Source: Scleromitrula shiraiana (lineage: Eukaryota; Ascomycota; Leotiomycetes; Helotiales; Sclerotiniaceae). Taken from it: DNA of 64,000 nt. Positions 25,278 through 36,801 of this stretch are shown piece by piece (within the stretch, counting starts at the first letter, position 1; every line of letters starts with the position of its first letter). Both the position numbers and the translations under genes were made by a program. Location of the stretch: the NCBI GenBank assembly GCA_028455995.1, contig JABELC010000012.1, positions 620,001-684,000 of the forward strand, in the 5' to 3' direction. The notes beneath the pieces are model-generated. The model was given only the letters and a program-made list of their open reading frames with translations, made no database searches and had not been told where the DNA came from.

Positions 25278-26180
25278 ATGCAGGTCCCATTCACTACACT
25301 CGATGTCTTTACCTCAACCCGATATCTCGGTAATACCCTTGGTATAATCCAACCCTCTACAACTTCCACCCTCACACAAACCCAAAAACAAGCCATCGCG
25401 AAAGAATTCAATTATTCCGAAGTTGTCTTCCTACACCTCCCATCTGATGACTCAGAGTCGTCCTCCCCCACAGAACCTACCATCGACATATTCACTCCCG
25501 AAGCCGAACTTCCATTTGCAGGCCACCCAACCATAGGAAGTGCCTTCTTCGTGCTCAATTATCTCGGTTTGAAGGATGTAAAAGCTTTAGTCACGAAAGC
25601 CGGACGAATCCCAATCTCTCTTTCTGGGGACGGAAAAAGAGCCAATGCGGAGATTGCACATGATTTTCATCATCATAAATACACACAATCATGCTCGCTC
25701 CAAGATCCTGAGCTTAGTATCAAAAATCCAATTGTTTCCATTGTAAATGGTATGGCATTTATTCTTGTCGCTCTTCCAGATTTGGAAACCTTGGGAAAAG
25801 CCCATGAACTGGGACAATTATACTCAAACTCATATGATACGAAGGAACTTGATGAGGGATGGAGAAACGGTTTCGTAGGTACGATGTATTATGTTGCTGT
25901 AGGAAAACAATCGAGCGAGAAGAAAAAGTATAGAACGAGAATGTTCGGATCATGTGAGGATTCTGGGACGGGAAGTGCTAGTTGCGCGTTGAGTTGTTAC
26001 TTGGCATTGAAGGAGGGGAAGGGGAAGACGGTTAGCTTTGAGTTTGTGCAGGGGGTGGAGATGGGGGCTAGGAATGATATTTTTGTGGAGGTGGAGACGA
26101 AGGCGGATGGTGAGGGGGTGGAAAAGGTAGTTTTGAGTGGAGAGGCTGTAAAAGTTATGGAGGGGAAGTTGGAGGTTTAG
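25278..26180 (+). CDS. PhzF-family isomerase/epimerase-like protein
   Basis: Intronless, 300 residues, the usual length for the family of phenazine biosynthesis PhzF-like proteins (diaminopimelate-epimerase fold). It starts QVPFTTLDVFTSTRYLGNTL, the standard beta-strand and first loop. Next comes YSEVVF with the catalytic glutamate at position 48, FTPEAELPFAGHPTIGSA (GHP at 82-84), and towards the C-terminus GSCEDSGTGSASCAL, the counterpart of the family's second glycine-rich motif. PhzF itself isomerises dihydro-3-hydroxyanthranilate; fungal members have unknown substrates and no phenazine genes occur nearby, so the substrate is not claimed. The coding strand is C-rich in its first half and G-rich from about 26000. 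A TATA box lies 185 bp upstream. Confidence 0.93.
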   Translation: MQVPFTTLDVFTSTRYLGNTLGIIQPSTTSTLTQTQKQAIAKEFNYSEVVFLHLPSDDSESSSPTEPTIDIFTPEAELPFAGHPTIGSAFFVLNYLGLKDVKALVTKAGRIPISLSGDGKRANAEIAHDFHHHKYTQSCSLQDPELSIKNPIVSIVNGMAFILVALPDLETLGKAHELGQLYSNSYDTKELDEGWRNGFVGTMYYVAVGKQSSEKKKYRTRMFGSCEDSGTGSASCALSCYLALKEGKGKTVSFEFVQGVEMGARNDIFVEVETKADGEGVEKVVLSGEAVKVMEGKLEV

Positions 26181-28093
26181 TTTCAAATGATTGCTTCAAG
26201 TTGCTGCAAAGGACGGCTAGGTTTTATTAGCTCTATACGACGGTTGTAGTTCTTTTACTGTGCTCGAATACATAATGTTACATTCATGCCACCACAGAAT
26301 ATCTTCAATCCTGTTAATCAACGAAACGCAAATTCCTTCATCTCTCCTCAATTGTTGCACATCTACATAGACGATATCAGTTTTCCTTTCCTCAATTTTC
26401 ACGTTACATCCAGCCCCCTACCCACCCCAACCAATCACCACCAATAAAATCCACGCCCCATCCACACATCACACACCATCTCACTTGTAGCACAATATCC
26501 AGATGCGCACCACAAAATCCGATCTTCACACCTCCAACAGTTATATAGCCGACCAATTATAACAACACACAAAACTCTTGTTGCATGTCGCATAAATCTC
26601 CAGACGGTGCGAGCATAAAGGCGGTATAGAATCGTGCGATTTATGGCCAAATGGTTGCTGTCTATGGTTTAAAAAGTTTTGATTGGCGTGGGATGCATGC
26701 ACGCCGTCGCGAAGAGTATTGCGATTGCTTTGTCACATGTCCGAGTCTGGGAGGTAGATTATCTGATGGTCGATCATCTGTCTTTTGGATTTCATGTTGT
26801 GTTCCTTGAGTTCTTGCAAAAGTTTGACTGTCGGAACTGTCTAATAATTGAGGTGGGAATGAATGGAAGCATTGGAAGGAAGCTAAGTGGCTGCCGACTT
26901 GCAATCTGAAACACTTTAGGCTATGTGATTGGGATATCAAGCCTCAATAATCAAGATTGAATGGTTGCTATTATTCCTAGTGTTTACTTTGTTTGCAAGT
27001 CACGGTGCTGTCAATCACCTGTATTTAAGTCTCAGTGGAATTTTCATCTGAATGATCGACGGATGTTTCTGACTTTACGATCGGTACCCACGCTGATGAC
27101 ATGGAAAAAATTCATAGGCGGTTGTGGTCCCATGGAGGCATCTCTCTATCAATGTTGGAAATTCTTTGAGGATTTGCGAGTACTTATCTGGTGTCGACCA
27201 GAGAACATGTCTCAATGTCGAAAATTCCCATGAGGATCGGGGATAACTCATCTTGTGTTCATAATTGAAAATCCGTCGGCCTCTGGATTTCCTTCGGAGA
27301 CACTAAGCACTTATCTGATATTGACAGAGAAAAGAGCTTCAATCTTTGGATGTTCTTAAGGTGAAATGAAAGTTGAAGAGACCAGATCGAAATATGACTG
27401 AACATCGCAAGGCTCTGAGCCCGCTTCGATGTTGCGTTTTTGCACAGTATAATTCACTATGATTCAGAAATCGTTCCACTATGACAGCCGCAGCGGTATG
27501 CGTCATGAGCAATAAAAATTTAACCCAGCCATACATTTTGATTTAGAGATGATTCAGACTATAGTAATATAGAAAGATGATGAGAGAGATTGTATGGATT
27601 ATGATGAAACCTGTTGTATATTCAAAGTTCAAATCAAAGAAGAGCAAAATTTATGGATCTTGCAATTAACCACAAGAATAATCAAAATTGCAATGTCATT
27701 CTACGGATGTTTCAAGACAGAGGCATTGAATGAGAGACATTGGTTTTGGTAGTTCAAAAGCAGCTCTTGCACTTTGCACCTGGAGTTATCTTATTCATGA
27801 CTTATTCTATTGATGGATGTAATGCGAACAGGTGGCTTATAATAGAGCCAGCCATTCCTATAGTTCAGAGCCTTACAAAACACTCATCACACTTTACAGT
27901 CATGGACGATGGTCAGGTTTACATATTGCCATTTTTGATGGAAGAAGTTCCACCAGGAATCACACGAGGAATATGCATTTTTAGGAATGGGGATAGACAC
28001 TGAAACCTCAATCTGTCTTCTTGAATGTCGTTTAGATAAGATTGATAAATGTCTATAATACAGATTCTAATACACATAACACTACCCCTGCAC
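26181..28093. other. intergenic region without recognisable gene
   Basis: Short open frames at 26961-27233 and 27740-28003 show no family features. An imperfect duplicated segment is visible: bases near 27170-27215 (GAG.ATTTG.GA.TACTTATCTGGTGT) resemble those near 27292-27340 (GAGACACTAAGCACTTATCTGATAT), spaced about 125 bp. The stretch may hold decayed coding sequence, but I cannot identify it. Confidence 0.4.
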
Positions 28094-28929
28094 TCATTTT
28101 GCCGAAGAAACTTCACTGGTCAACATGATGAAGGTGGTTTTCTTTATGACCCGGCTCTCACTGGAGGTACTTTCCAAGCTAGGTGTTGTTTCTCTATTGA
28201 TAGCCATTTCCTCGCCCCCATTGATCGTTCCAGCAAGCTCGCTGGTTATATCACTAACCAAGCTCCTCTTGGCTGGTTTACCCATAATATTCCTGGAACG
28301 GTTGTTACTCAATCGTTTCATCCGAGTGGAAGAGACGTATGTTTGGGTTCCAATTTCAAACTTTCCTAGTTGTCGAATGCCATCGTTCCGTAACATCCCA
28401 CTGTCGAGGGATTCTAAGAATGGTCTAAGGTTTGGAAGACTGGGGTGGATATAGGAGAGACAGAGAACGATTTGGGAGATCGTTTCAGGCAGCCAAAAAG
28501 TAGAAAAAATATCAGGCGATCTGTGTGATCTCGTAAGTAAAACAATATGAGCTACGAGAACACCTGGGATTCTTAATGGTTTGTCAGAAAATGATCCAAA
28601 TGAGAGCAGTGGGAACTTACAATATTCGGGACCCAAAACAGAGCCAAATAGCAACCTTTTTCTTTGTCCCTACGTGGAGACCCCATATGATGGTAAGAGG
28701 GATCAATATCAAACAAATATTGAGGATTATCTCAAAAATGAAGAATATGAGCCAGAACGAGTACTGTTGAGAGAGTCAACTCCGGGTTCCATTAATTTAG
28801 CTTCCAACTCACTCTATCGAAGCAATTGCTGCCTTGAAATACAAGCCATACAGGACTGCAACCTTGTAAAGCAGCTGCAATGAGTACGACCACTGTCCAT
28901 ATTGATGTGCAAATCGTGCTCTGAATCAG
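28094..28929 (-). pseudogene. Rhodopsin-like (PTH11-type) integral membrane protein, 5' end missing
   Basis: Fungal seven-helix membrane proteins of the rhodopsin-domain family sit in the plasma membrane; some are thought to sense external cues. Reading the minus strand, exons run about 28929-28802, 28752-28628 and 28579-28094. A 49 bp GTGAGT intron restores CFDR-YSFWLIFFIFEIILNI, and a 50 bp GTAAGT intron restores CFGSRIL-IPGVLVAHIVLL. Three hydrophobic segments are followed by the family's conserved SLPNLRPFLESLDSGMLRND block and a serine-rich tail ending in an SRVIKKT-like motif. All this corresponds to the C-terminal half; the first three or four helices are absent, and just upstream the plus-strand GNAT fragment begins. 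The remaining exons are open, so truncation rather than decay removed the 5' part. Exon borders were set by eye. Confidence 0.65.
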
Positions 28930-29352
28930 ATTTATGGATTTAGAGGCGAGAGAATGTGGAGGCCACATTGCCGTATGTGATTTCCCTGACCATAACTCAT
29001 AATCATACGTTAACACATATCAGAGCTTGATTACATGTTCACCTACACGAATCAACGTCGCAAGGGATATGCAAGCATGCTTATGCAATGGGGAATGGAG
29101 CGAGCCGAGAAAATAGGGGTCGAAGTGATTGTGGAAGCTAGTGCAATGGGGGTCGATCTTTACCAAAAATTTGGCTTGAGAACCATTGAAAAAATCGCTG
29201 TCGATATGAGGATCGAAAACCCTAGTAACAACTGGAGGAGACTAGAATCGGACCTAGGCCAAGTTCTGATCTGGTGGATGTGGAAGCCCCACGGCGAGCT
29301 TTACGTAGCTGGGAAGACCGACCTACCATGGGTCACAAAACGCCCAGCATGA
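28930..29352 (+). pseudogene. GNAT-type N-acetyltransferase, 5' end missing
   Basis: GNAT enzymes transfer acetyl groups from acetyl-CoA. The exon at 29024-29352 shows the acetyl-CoA-binding motif A, NQRRKGYASMLMQWGMERAE (Q/RxxGxG/A type), then EVIVEASAMGVDLYQKFGL, the usual motif B. A preceding exon ending at about 28971 is supported by a GTATGT donor, a TTAAC branch site and a CAG acceptor, giving ERMWRPHC-QLDYMFTYTNQ in frame. The first roughly 100 residues of a normal GNAT are not present: the sequence runs directly into the opposite-strand rhodopsin-like fragment. It ends with PWVTKRPA and a stop. It could be a minimal expressed fragment, but a functional enzyme is unlikely. Confidence 0.6.
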
Positions 29353-29972
29353 CACCTCTGGTCATACTTGAGCAATTACGATGTCTCGCATTTTTGTAGT
29401 AAACTCTCTAGTCAGCTCTAGAATCGCAACTTTCGTTTTAACCAAATGAGAGAGCCTGCAAATCATGATCATATATAGCTGAGCCGGGTTGAACCTAGTG
29501 AAAACCCATCATTTAGCTAAGAAATGGCCTATTTCCTAAGCAATTTGAGGAAGGAATTCCAAATATTGAAGGTCCCTGCATGTACATTGAATATAGGGTT
29601 GCAAAGTTGATATGACGATCATATCAAATGACATGATATGACATGATATAACCAACGTCTATCAATAGAGTGACCGTCACGTCAAAAATCATATAATAAT
29701 TTAAATAGACAATTTTAAAAATATACTTTTTTCTTCTTTAATTTCTTTTTTTAATTAGCTTTTTATATATTTGATATAAAAATACAAATTTATTGATATG
29801 ACAACAAAATACCTATGACGTCTTTCATATAGCACTACACTTTCATATGACGGTCATTCCACAACCCTATATCAATATTCAGTGCAACACACGATACCCT
29901 AGACCACACTTGAGTTTATCATAGGGCTTTAATTATTTAGGTAACCATGATGGCGTTGCAGTGAATAACCAA
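29353..29972. other. intergenic region carrying a MITE
   Basis: Apart from the small inverted-repeat element annotated at 29593-29872, nothing is recognised. Confidence 0.5.
29593..29872. mobile_element. 280 bp MITE-like element
   Basis: The ends are inverted repeats: TAGGGTTG at the left and CAACCCTA at the right, each flanked by TA, the target duplication typical of Tc1/mariner elements. Subterminal parts also correspond: GATATGACGATCAT near the left end and TTCATATGACGGTCATTCC near the right. Its A+T-rich interior has no open frame of note. It sits between the GNAT fragment and the MFS relic. Confidence 0.75.
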
Positions 29973-31584
29973 CTACAGCATAATTGTATTTTCCCTTTTT
30001 CGTATCTGCTCCCCAAACATCAATAGAATCAAAGGTAAGAGAGCGAAAGCTAAAGTCAAGAATGCCAAGACCGAATTACCCCAACCATATCCTAGACCTT
30101 TGTACAAACGCGTAGCGGCGAGAGGTAATAGTGCCCCGAATGTAGCAAGCAATACTTCGGTGACTACCACAGCAGATGCGGCATACAAGGGGAAACTATC
30201 TACCAAGTAAGTTGCGGCTGGAACGATTGTGGTCATAAAGCCAAAGCCGATGGAGCCGGCGCCGAGTAATGGTAGAACCCAGTGGAGATAGTGTTGTGCT
30301 GTCCACCCATATAGGAAGAAAGCTAGAGGAATGGTAATGGTACTTAAAACAAGGGGTGGTAATCGATATTCTGGTTTCTGCTCCTCACCACTTGATGCTT
30401 TTTCCATTCATCAATCTGAGGTCATACCGCAGAGCAAAGTCCCTACGAAAAGGCCGATTCTCAATGCATGATTAGCACTAGACATATTACTGTGCCGAAT
30501 GTGAATTTACCAAGCCCGATGTAAGTAAAGCCAATATCACCCGGGGAGAAATGATAAATTTCTTCATACAAGACATTCATTGTCGTCAAGATCATGTACA
30601 CAAATCCGTATAAAACAGATATATACACAAAGATCGCGGTAACTATTAGAAAGAACAAGAACATCTTAATAGGACGAACTAAACCCTGGATAAGTGCATT
30701 TCCTATTGTTTCACTATCCTTCGAATCGACATCATACTTGGATTCTAGTTGCTGATTTCCACTGGCTTTGCGCATCTTTTGAACCTTCTTCTTGAGCGCT
30801 ATTGATCGATATGATTCTCTCATAATTACAAGAGAAGCAAGATAGACTGTTCCAGAGAGTATATCCATAAGCCAGAAGACCCATCTCCAACCTTTTGCTT
30901 GGGAAAGAAACCCCCCAAACATGGGCCCGACAACCGGTCCTGTCATCTGACCTCCAGTGAAAACAGCCATTGTTGCACCCCTTTCCTCCGGCGGAAACAG
31001 GTCACCAATGACGGGACCACCTAAAGTATATGCCACAGCACCGAAGGCTCCAGCCAAGAATTGCATAGCGATTAAAACTTGAATGGTCGGACTGACTGCA
31101 CGCGCCACAACAAACACCGCAAATAGACCATTTGATGCATGTAGAATGGGTAAACGACCTTTATATTCGGAAATAGGCGGACCAAGCAGATTCCCCGCGA
31201 TAGATCCTAGGGAATCGATCGAGATGACGAGAGTTGATAGAGGACTTTCTGTGGATACCTTCAATTCCGATAAAAGCATAGGAACAGCTGGAGCAAAGGC
31301 GACATCACCCAGGCTTCTGTTTACTACGATTAGAATATACGTGTGTCCGTAGAATTTGGGTTGTCTTGCAATACAAAAGCCATGAATGAGATTAAAATTA
31401 CATGCATCCATCGATTACCTAATTCCCGGTTCATCGGATCGAAAGGGTCGTTGTTGTCCGCAAAATCGACAATATTTGGATTGTTGTTGGCATCTACCCT
31501 TTCATTTTCGTGAACGGGTGGCAAAATTGAGGATTGAACAACACTGATGGTTGATTCGGTTTCTGGTTTTTCTTCTTCTGCCAT
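29973..31584 (-). pseudogene. MFS transporter (DHA1 drug:H+ antiporter type), broken
   Basis: Major facilitator superfamily exporters move drugs or metabolites out of the cell. On the minus strand an N-terminal tail (MAEEEKPETE.., then DPFDPMN) is followed by a first helix (RWMHVILISFMAFV), then LGDVAFAPAVPMLLSEL, the motif-A region, antiporter motif C (GPVVGPMFGGFL) and PEERGATMAVF, and a C-terminal part starting PEYRLPPLVLSTITIP with four or five helices. Two lesions argue against function. Adjacent TGA-TGA codons (30408-30413) interrupt CGMTSD-..-MEKASSGEE in frame, and the intron ends at both junctions (about 31330-31424 and 30465-30520) do not restore frame with consensus sites. The central 316 codons remain open. 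An unusual splicing pattern is the alternative. Confidence 0.65.
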
Positions 31585-32195
31585 ACTGTAATATATGATC
31601 GTCTTTGTTGCGATATTGTGTTCTATGTACTAGTAATGCTAGTGATTGCAACGAAGATGGCATACGTTAGCTTCTATGCCACTCTATATTCAGAGCCACT
31701 CGACTCTTTATTTCGAGCGTTGAAAGACGCTCGTCGCCGTATTTGATGTTTACATCGCTATTACTGTTACCTTGGGACAACGAGTAGGCAACTGAAGTTT
31801 GCTCGACAGGGATTAATTCAATGTTGCGTTTACCGTACAATGATACTGTGGACAGCGGGCATGCAACTTGATCCAAGATTCAAGGTACATGAGCCTCTCG
31901 TAAGGGGCCCTTGATTTCGGGGGCATTCTCTTCTTCTTCCTTTATACCGCTGAGAGGTAAGGTAAGGTAAGGCTTCCATGTTCCAGAAAAATCTTACCAG
32001 ATCCTAGCCTTGTTTAATTAACTGTAAAGGGTTGTTTGGAAATGGATTGGCGTGTCTACAGTTCATGTTTTTGCTAGTCTTGGGCGTGCATAAGTAAGTA
32101 CCCTTTAGCTTCGCTTGGTTAGGAAATCACTATATTTGTTGCTATAGCTTAATCTATCACTTGTTTTCATTCTAATATACTGCTGATGTGTGACA
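31585..32195. other. intergenic region between two transporter relics
   Basis: No gene is seen. A short GGTAA repeat lies near 31956-31975. This is the shared upstream region of the divergently arranged MFS and permease relics. Confidence 0.45.
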
Positions 32196-34105
32196 ATGGT
32201 ACTTACGGATAGACTTCAGACATATTCGTACCCAGTGAAGACAGCGGTTTCGACAGAACTTCATGATCTCAACGACCCAGATGCGAGATATTTGGCGAGG
32301 ATCGGGAAGCAACAGGTCACGAAAGTATGGTTTGCCCCGACCTGAATAGATATCTCAGGCTGGCCTTGGCAGCGCAATTTTGGGTTGATGAGTATGATTG
32401 GGTTAGCATGCACTTTAATGTCAACGTAGGACGCCTTAGTTTTCGCCATCGGATACAACAAGTAAATAATCATTTCCAAACGATGTTATACCAAATTAAA
32501 AACCAAACCCATCTTGCAGTGAAAGAACATCTAGAACAATCTATGAATTCCTTGATATCTGCGCCGACACACTCTCGGTTTTCGTAGCCATGGGAGAATT
32601 GGCATCGATGATACCTACCGCAGGAGAACAATATCATCGTGCACATCTATTGACGCCACAAAAGACGAAGAAAATTCTAGGTTATGTAACTGGTAAATTA
32701 CGGGCTGATATTCTCCTCTCAAGAACCTACGGAACGGCAACACTAGGAGGGCTCACAACTATCGGCTGGATAGCAAGGTGTTGCAACGACCAGTCTTTTT
32801 CTGTAGCACCTTGATTCATTCAAGCTTGTTCTTATCATTGAGAATAATGAGACTTGTGACCGAAAAAGTTATCAGGTAACGTTAATGCTTTCGGTGGTGA
32901 TCATTCTCGCAATATTTGTCAATGGAGTTGTCAGTGCAGCATTACCTCAGTTTGAAGGGTTTATTCTTATTCTTCACATGGTGGGATTTTTTGCGGTACT
33001 CATACCCTTAGTATACCTTGGACCTCGAGGAAATACAGCAGAAATCTATACGACTTTTATAAACGGTGGAGAATGGCAGACAAATGGAGTCTCTCTCTTT
33101 TTTTTTTGTTGCACTAGCTGGAAATTCAATGGTATTCCTGGGTTGTGATGGAGTCGTTCATGTATGTCTATTCCACAGGTCTGGTTTGAAAACCGTACAA
33201 CGCCGACCGCGTTTTCTTTCTCCAGATGTCCGAAGAAATCCAAAATCCTCGTATCAATGTCCCTCGCGCTATGGTAGCAAGCTTCCTCATTAATGGTGCC
33301 CTTGCTTTTGGTATGCTTATTGCATTGCGTTTCTGCGCTGGCGACCTGACGGCAGCCCTGAAAAGTGTCACCGGGTATCCTTTCGTGGAAATTTTCACAC
33401 AAGCAGTACAGTCTCGAGGGGGGGCGACAGTCATGGCTTCTATAATTGCTGGCATTGCTTTCTGCGGCACAATAGGAACAGTCGCGGCGGCTTCAAGACA
33501 GCTTTGAGCTTTTGCCAGAGATCGTGGTGTCCCGTTTTGGCCCACCTTAGGCAAGGCGAGTTAATTCCAAAATTCTCCCTTCTTCTGTTATACAGGACTG
33601 CAGTAAGCTGACTTGCATTTACCAGATCAATTAAAAAACTTCTGTTCCTTTGGCAGCTGTTGCAGTTGTTACGCTAACTCCCTGCTTGCTTGCATGGATC
33701 ATAATTAGCAGCACTACAGCCTTCAACGATATTATATCGCTCGTCCTTGCCGGTCTACTAGTATTCTCATCCTACATTATAGCTACCGCACTCCTCCTAT
33801 ATCACCGCACTACTAGCGGCATCAAAATTCCATCCGAAGATCTTTCGGACACAGAATCCCCTTTGGAATTCCTGACATGGGGTCCTTGGAGAATCAAAAG
33901 AATATTTGGGATTGTGAATGACATATTCGCATGCATATACCTTGTCATAATCACTATCTTCAGCTTCTTTTCACCTACTGCCAAGGTTATGCCAGCGACG
34001 ATGAATTACAGCGTATTGGTATTTGGAGCAGTTATTATATTAAGTCTCATGTATTATGTGGCATACGCTAAAAGGTACTACACAGGACCTGTTGTGGAGA
34101 TTTAG
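32196..34105 (+). pseudogene. Amino-acid/choline permease (APC superfamily), broken
   Basis: Fungal APC permeases take up amino acids, GABA or choline across the plasma membrane. The N-terminus contains DARYLARIGKQQVTK, then a 48 bp intron (32325-32372) restores RNFGLMSMIGLACTLMST. The expected tryptophan that follows is a TAG stop (32427-32429) before DALVFAIGY. Later blocks are GELASMIPTAGEQYH, SEEIQNPRINVPRAM after a second intron, and SRQL, where the expected tryptophan is TGA (33505-33507) before AFARDRGVPFWP. A run of ten T's near 33100-33112 shifts the frame in the middle (SLFFF to VALAGNSMVFL). The part from 32430 to 32580 has diverged beyond recognition. The last 150 codons are open and encode four or five helices. 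Clearly non-functional as genomic sequence. Confidence 0.85.
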
Positions 34106-36159
34106 AGGCAGATTAGATCGATTGTGATTGATATAGCTGGCTGAAAGTTAAACACTGCAGAAAGCTATTTCCCATATCTGGTCTAAGTGTCTGTTAAAGA
34201 CAATAAATATCTTCTGGTCCTAACACTATGCCACTGCAATGAAGCGCCTGGCGTGCTCTATTTGATAGAAATACTTTCTCATGAATCATTATACAAGGTC
34301 CATGAATGTGCCATTGCGAGACTCCTCAAGCATCCTAAAGTGTTAGTAAATGGGATATACTGCAACCCCAAGAACATTTTCGATCTTCATTGAGTCATCA
34401 ATATTGACCGGCATACTCCGCGACAAACTAATTGAGATCTTGCTTAACGAATCATATAAAAACGTAAAAAAAAAGAAAGAAAAAACATCACTGTAATCTG
34501 CCGCTGATCATCAAATCCCCGTTCTTCTTCATATACACATAACTGATCATGTGACATTGAAAGTTCAATTCTCCAATAACAACAACTGGTCATTGAAAAC
34601 TCGAGAAGAAAATTATACCAGGAGGGAGCCAAAACAAGCTTCCTTGGTATGTAGATCTATCGATACCCTACTCATAGCCATGTCAGATGATGATCATGTG
34701 ATTCAAGGTATCGGAGACTTCCGACGTTATAGTTTTCCCCAGGCTTGATAACCCGTTCGTGGGAGGTGGGATAGAAAGATGCGGGGGAGGATCTTCATAG
34801 GATGGAATGGAGAAGATTAGTTGGGATGTGAGAGATAAGAAGGGATAGATATATGGAGGCTGGCTGAGCCGAAGATGCCGATGGAAGAAGGTAAGGAGAG
34901 AATGGAGATTGGCATATGACACATCTCGAATGACTTGTTCTAGAGAGTTGAAGGAAGATAATAAGTCTTTGCTCTTCGTTTCTCAAATTGGAAGTTGGTT
35001 CTGGTGTTTTGAATGTTCATAGATGAGGAAGGTGGATAGGATATTGAATATTTGGGAAATTTGAAGGGGTCTTGGATGTGGGAATCTATTACTAAACTAT
35101 CCCAACAAACTGTATTGCTGAGCTTGCAATCATATAAAAGTGCCGTTCAAGAGTAAAGTTTGGAAGGGGAGTAGTAATCCGATGGAATATTATCAAGTAA
35201 TTATTATCGAGTAAGAGATTTGTTATGATTTGACTGTTGACTGTTGACTATTCATAAGCTTAAGAAAAGGTTGAGAGTTCAATGTGTGTATCATGCCAGG
35301 AACTTAGATTAGACTCTGAGGCAGCTAAGAAAAAGGGTAAACTTAATACCGAGGGAACGGAACATCGGGATTCGCCTTGCTGACAAACCATGCAGAGAGC
35401 TGTGCACTGGTCCTGCACAGCTGGACTGTACGTACAAGGAAGGACAAGTGGACGACGACACGCAACACAAGATAACTTTTTAACTTAACAGGTATATAGC
35501 GGTAGCATAATCAACGACATTTCTCATCCATCGTACCAAGTCACAACGTTATCAAGACGATTCAAGATACTTAGGTATAAATCAAACATAACAACTTACT
35601 ATCCAGATTCAATATGGCTTGCTTTTAATCACAGTCACACAACACATGATTGATAGATATCAAACGACAACATCAATGGTCATGGATAAGATATTAATTC
35701 ATATCGGAAATATGGATATAGATTTGGGTAATGATATTATATTCAAAATACCTATTCAAAATACCGAAGTTTTCCGATAGTTCTAGCTTCATTCAAATAA
35801 ATTCCTTAATTCCTTAATTCCTTAATTCCTTAATTCCTTAACTTTGACAGGTCAAACCGTCGAATCATCAACCAAGCGTCAACACTATCTATTCTCCTTT
35901 CCGTAGTCTTTTCTAGAAGTTTTTACTAAAATTTACTAAAAAGAGGATCTCTTACTCGATGAAAACACATCATAGGTTATTTTTAGGGTTCTCTATGGAT
36001 TTTGCTGGGATTCTAAAGGGATTTATTCTAATCTACTCCAAACTTAGTTATTAATCATAAGTCAGTCTACTACCGATACTCTCTACTGTACCAGTACCTG
36101 TACCTGTACCTGTACCTGAATCAACAAAAAATACCCCTCGGTTTCGACTTTTCTTGGTT

Positions 36160-36197
<38 letters not shown>

Positions 36198-36273
36198 TCA
36201 TAGAATTGATACTAGCGTATCGTGTATCTTTTCCTCTCCTATTCCTATTAATAAGTTTTTTTTTTTTAAATCT
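34106..36273. other. intergenic region, simple repeats
   Basis: No gene is supported. Visible repeats are TTAATTCC units (about 35800-35840), GTACCT units (36092-36118) and AAT triplets (36165-36197). It separates the accessory block from the allantoinase gene. Confidence 0.5.
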
Positions 36274-36801
36274 GATAAGAGTCAATGAACCAATAATATC
36301 AATCTATTGCCTTTTGTTGGCTCCTGATAAGGAATTTAGCTTGATAAGATTTTATTATATCTCTCTCTTCCTTAGATGAAATATATACGGTATATCACTA
36401 TCACTACCGCAAGATTACTATCCCCGATTACGAAACTATTACTGTTAATATCCTAGGTAGTAGGGGGAAAAAATGGTGAATGCACTCCACAATACAGTAA
36501 TCCTATTGTGGATTTGGTTTTTGTTTTGATTTTATTGTTGTTTTTTTCCCATTTTCTTTGATGATTTTTGGTTGACTACATTTCCATTTTCATTTCCATT
36601 TCCATATCTCCACACTTTCTTTTCCTTTTCCTTTTCTCTTCCTCGAATCTTTTTTGTCTACGTGACTGAAAAATATTGTCAAGTTGACACAGTTGACTCA
36701 AATAAAGATAGAATTTCCCCTCCATCTTATATTTCCTTATCTGGATCAATCTTATCCTCGACATTTTCTTATCTATCCCACATATCCACCCCCACGATAA
36801 G
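36274..36801. promoter_or_regulatory. Cluster of seven GATA-factor sites upstream of allantoinase
   Basis: GATAAG or its complement CTTATC occurs at 36274-36279, 36326-36331, 36343-36348, 36736-36741, 36751-36756, 36768-36773 and 36796-36801, all within 670 bp upstream of the allantoinase start codon. GATA factors of the AreA/Nit2 type bind HGATAR sites and activate nitrogen-scavenging genes such as those of purine catabolism. This fits nitrogen catabolite control, but binding is inferred. Confidence 0.6.

Noticed and set aside
25278..26180. PhzF gene as evidence for a phenazine pathway
   Set aside because: No other phenazine biosynthesis gene is present; fungal PhzF-like proteins occur without phenazines.
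27740..28003. 87-codon plus-strand frame reading somewhat protein-like
   Set aside because: Too short, no family signature, and no exon partner with consensus splice sites was found.
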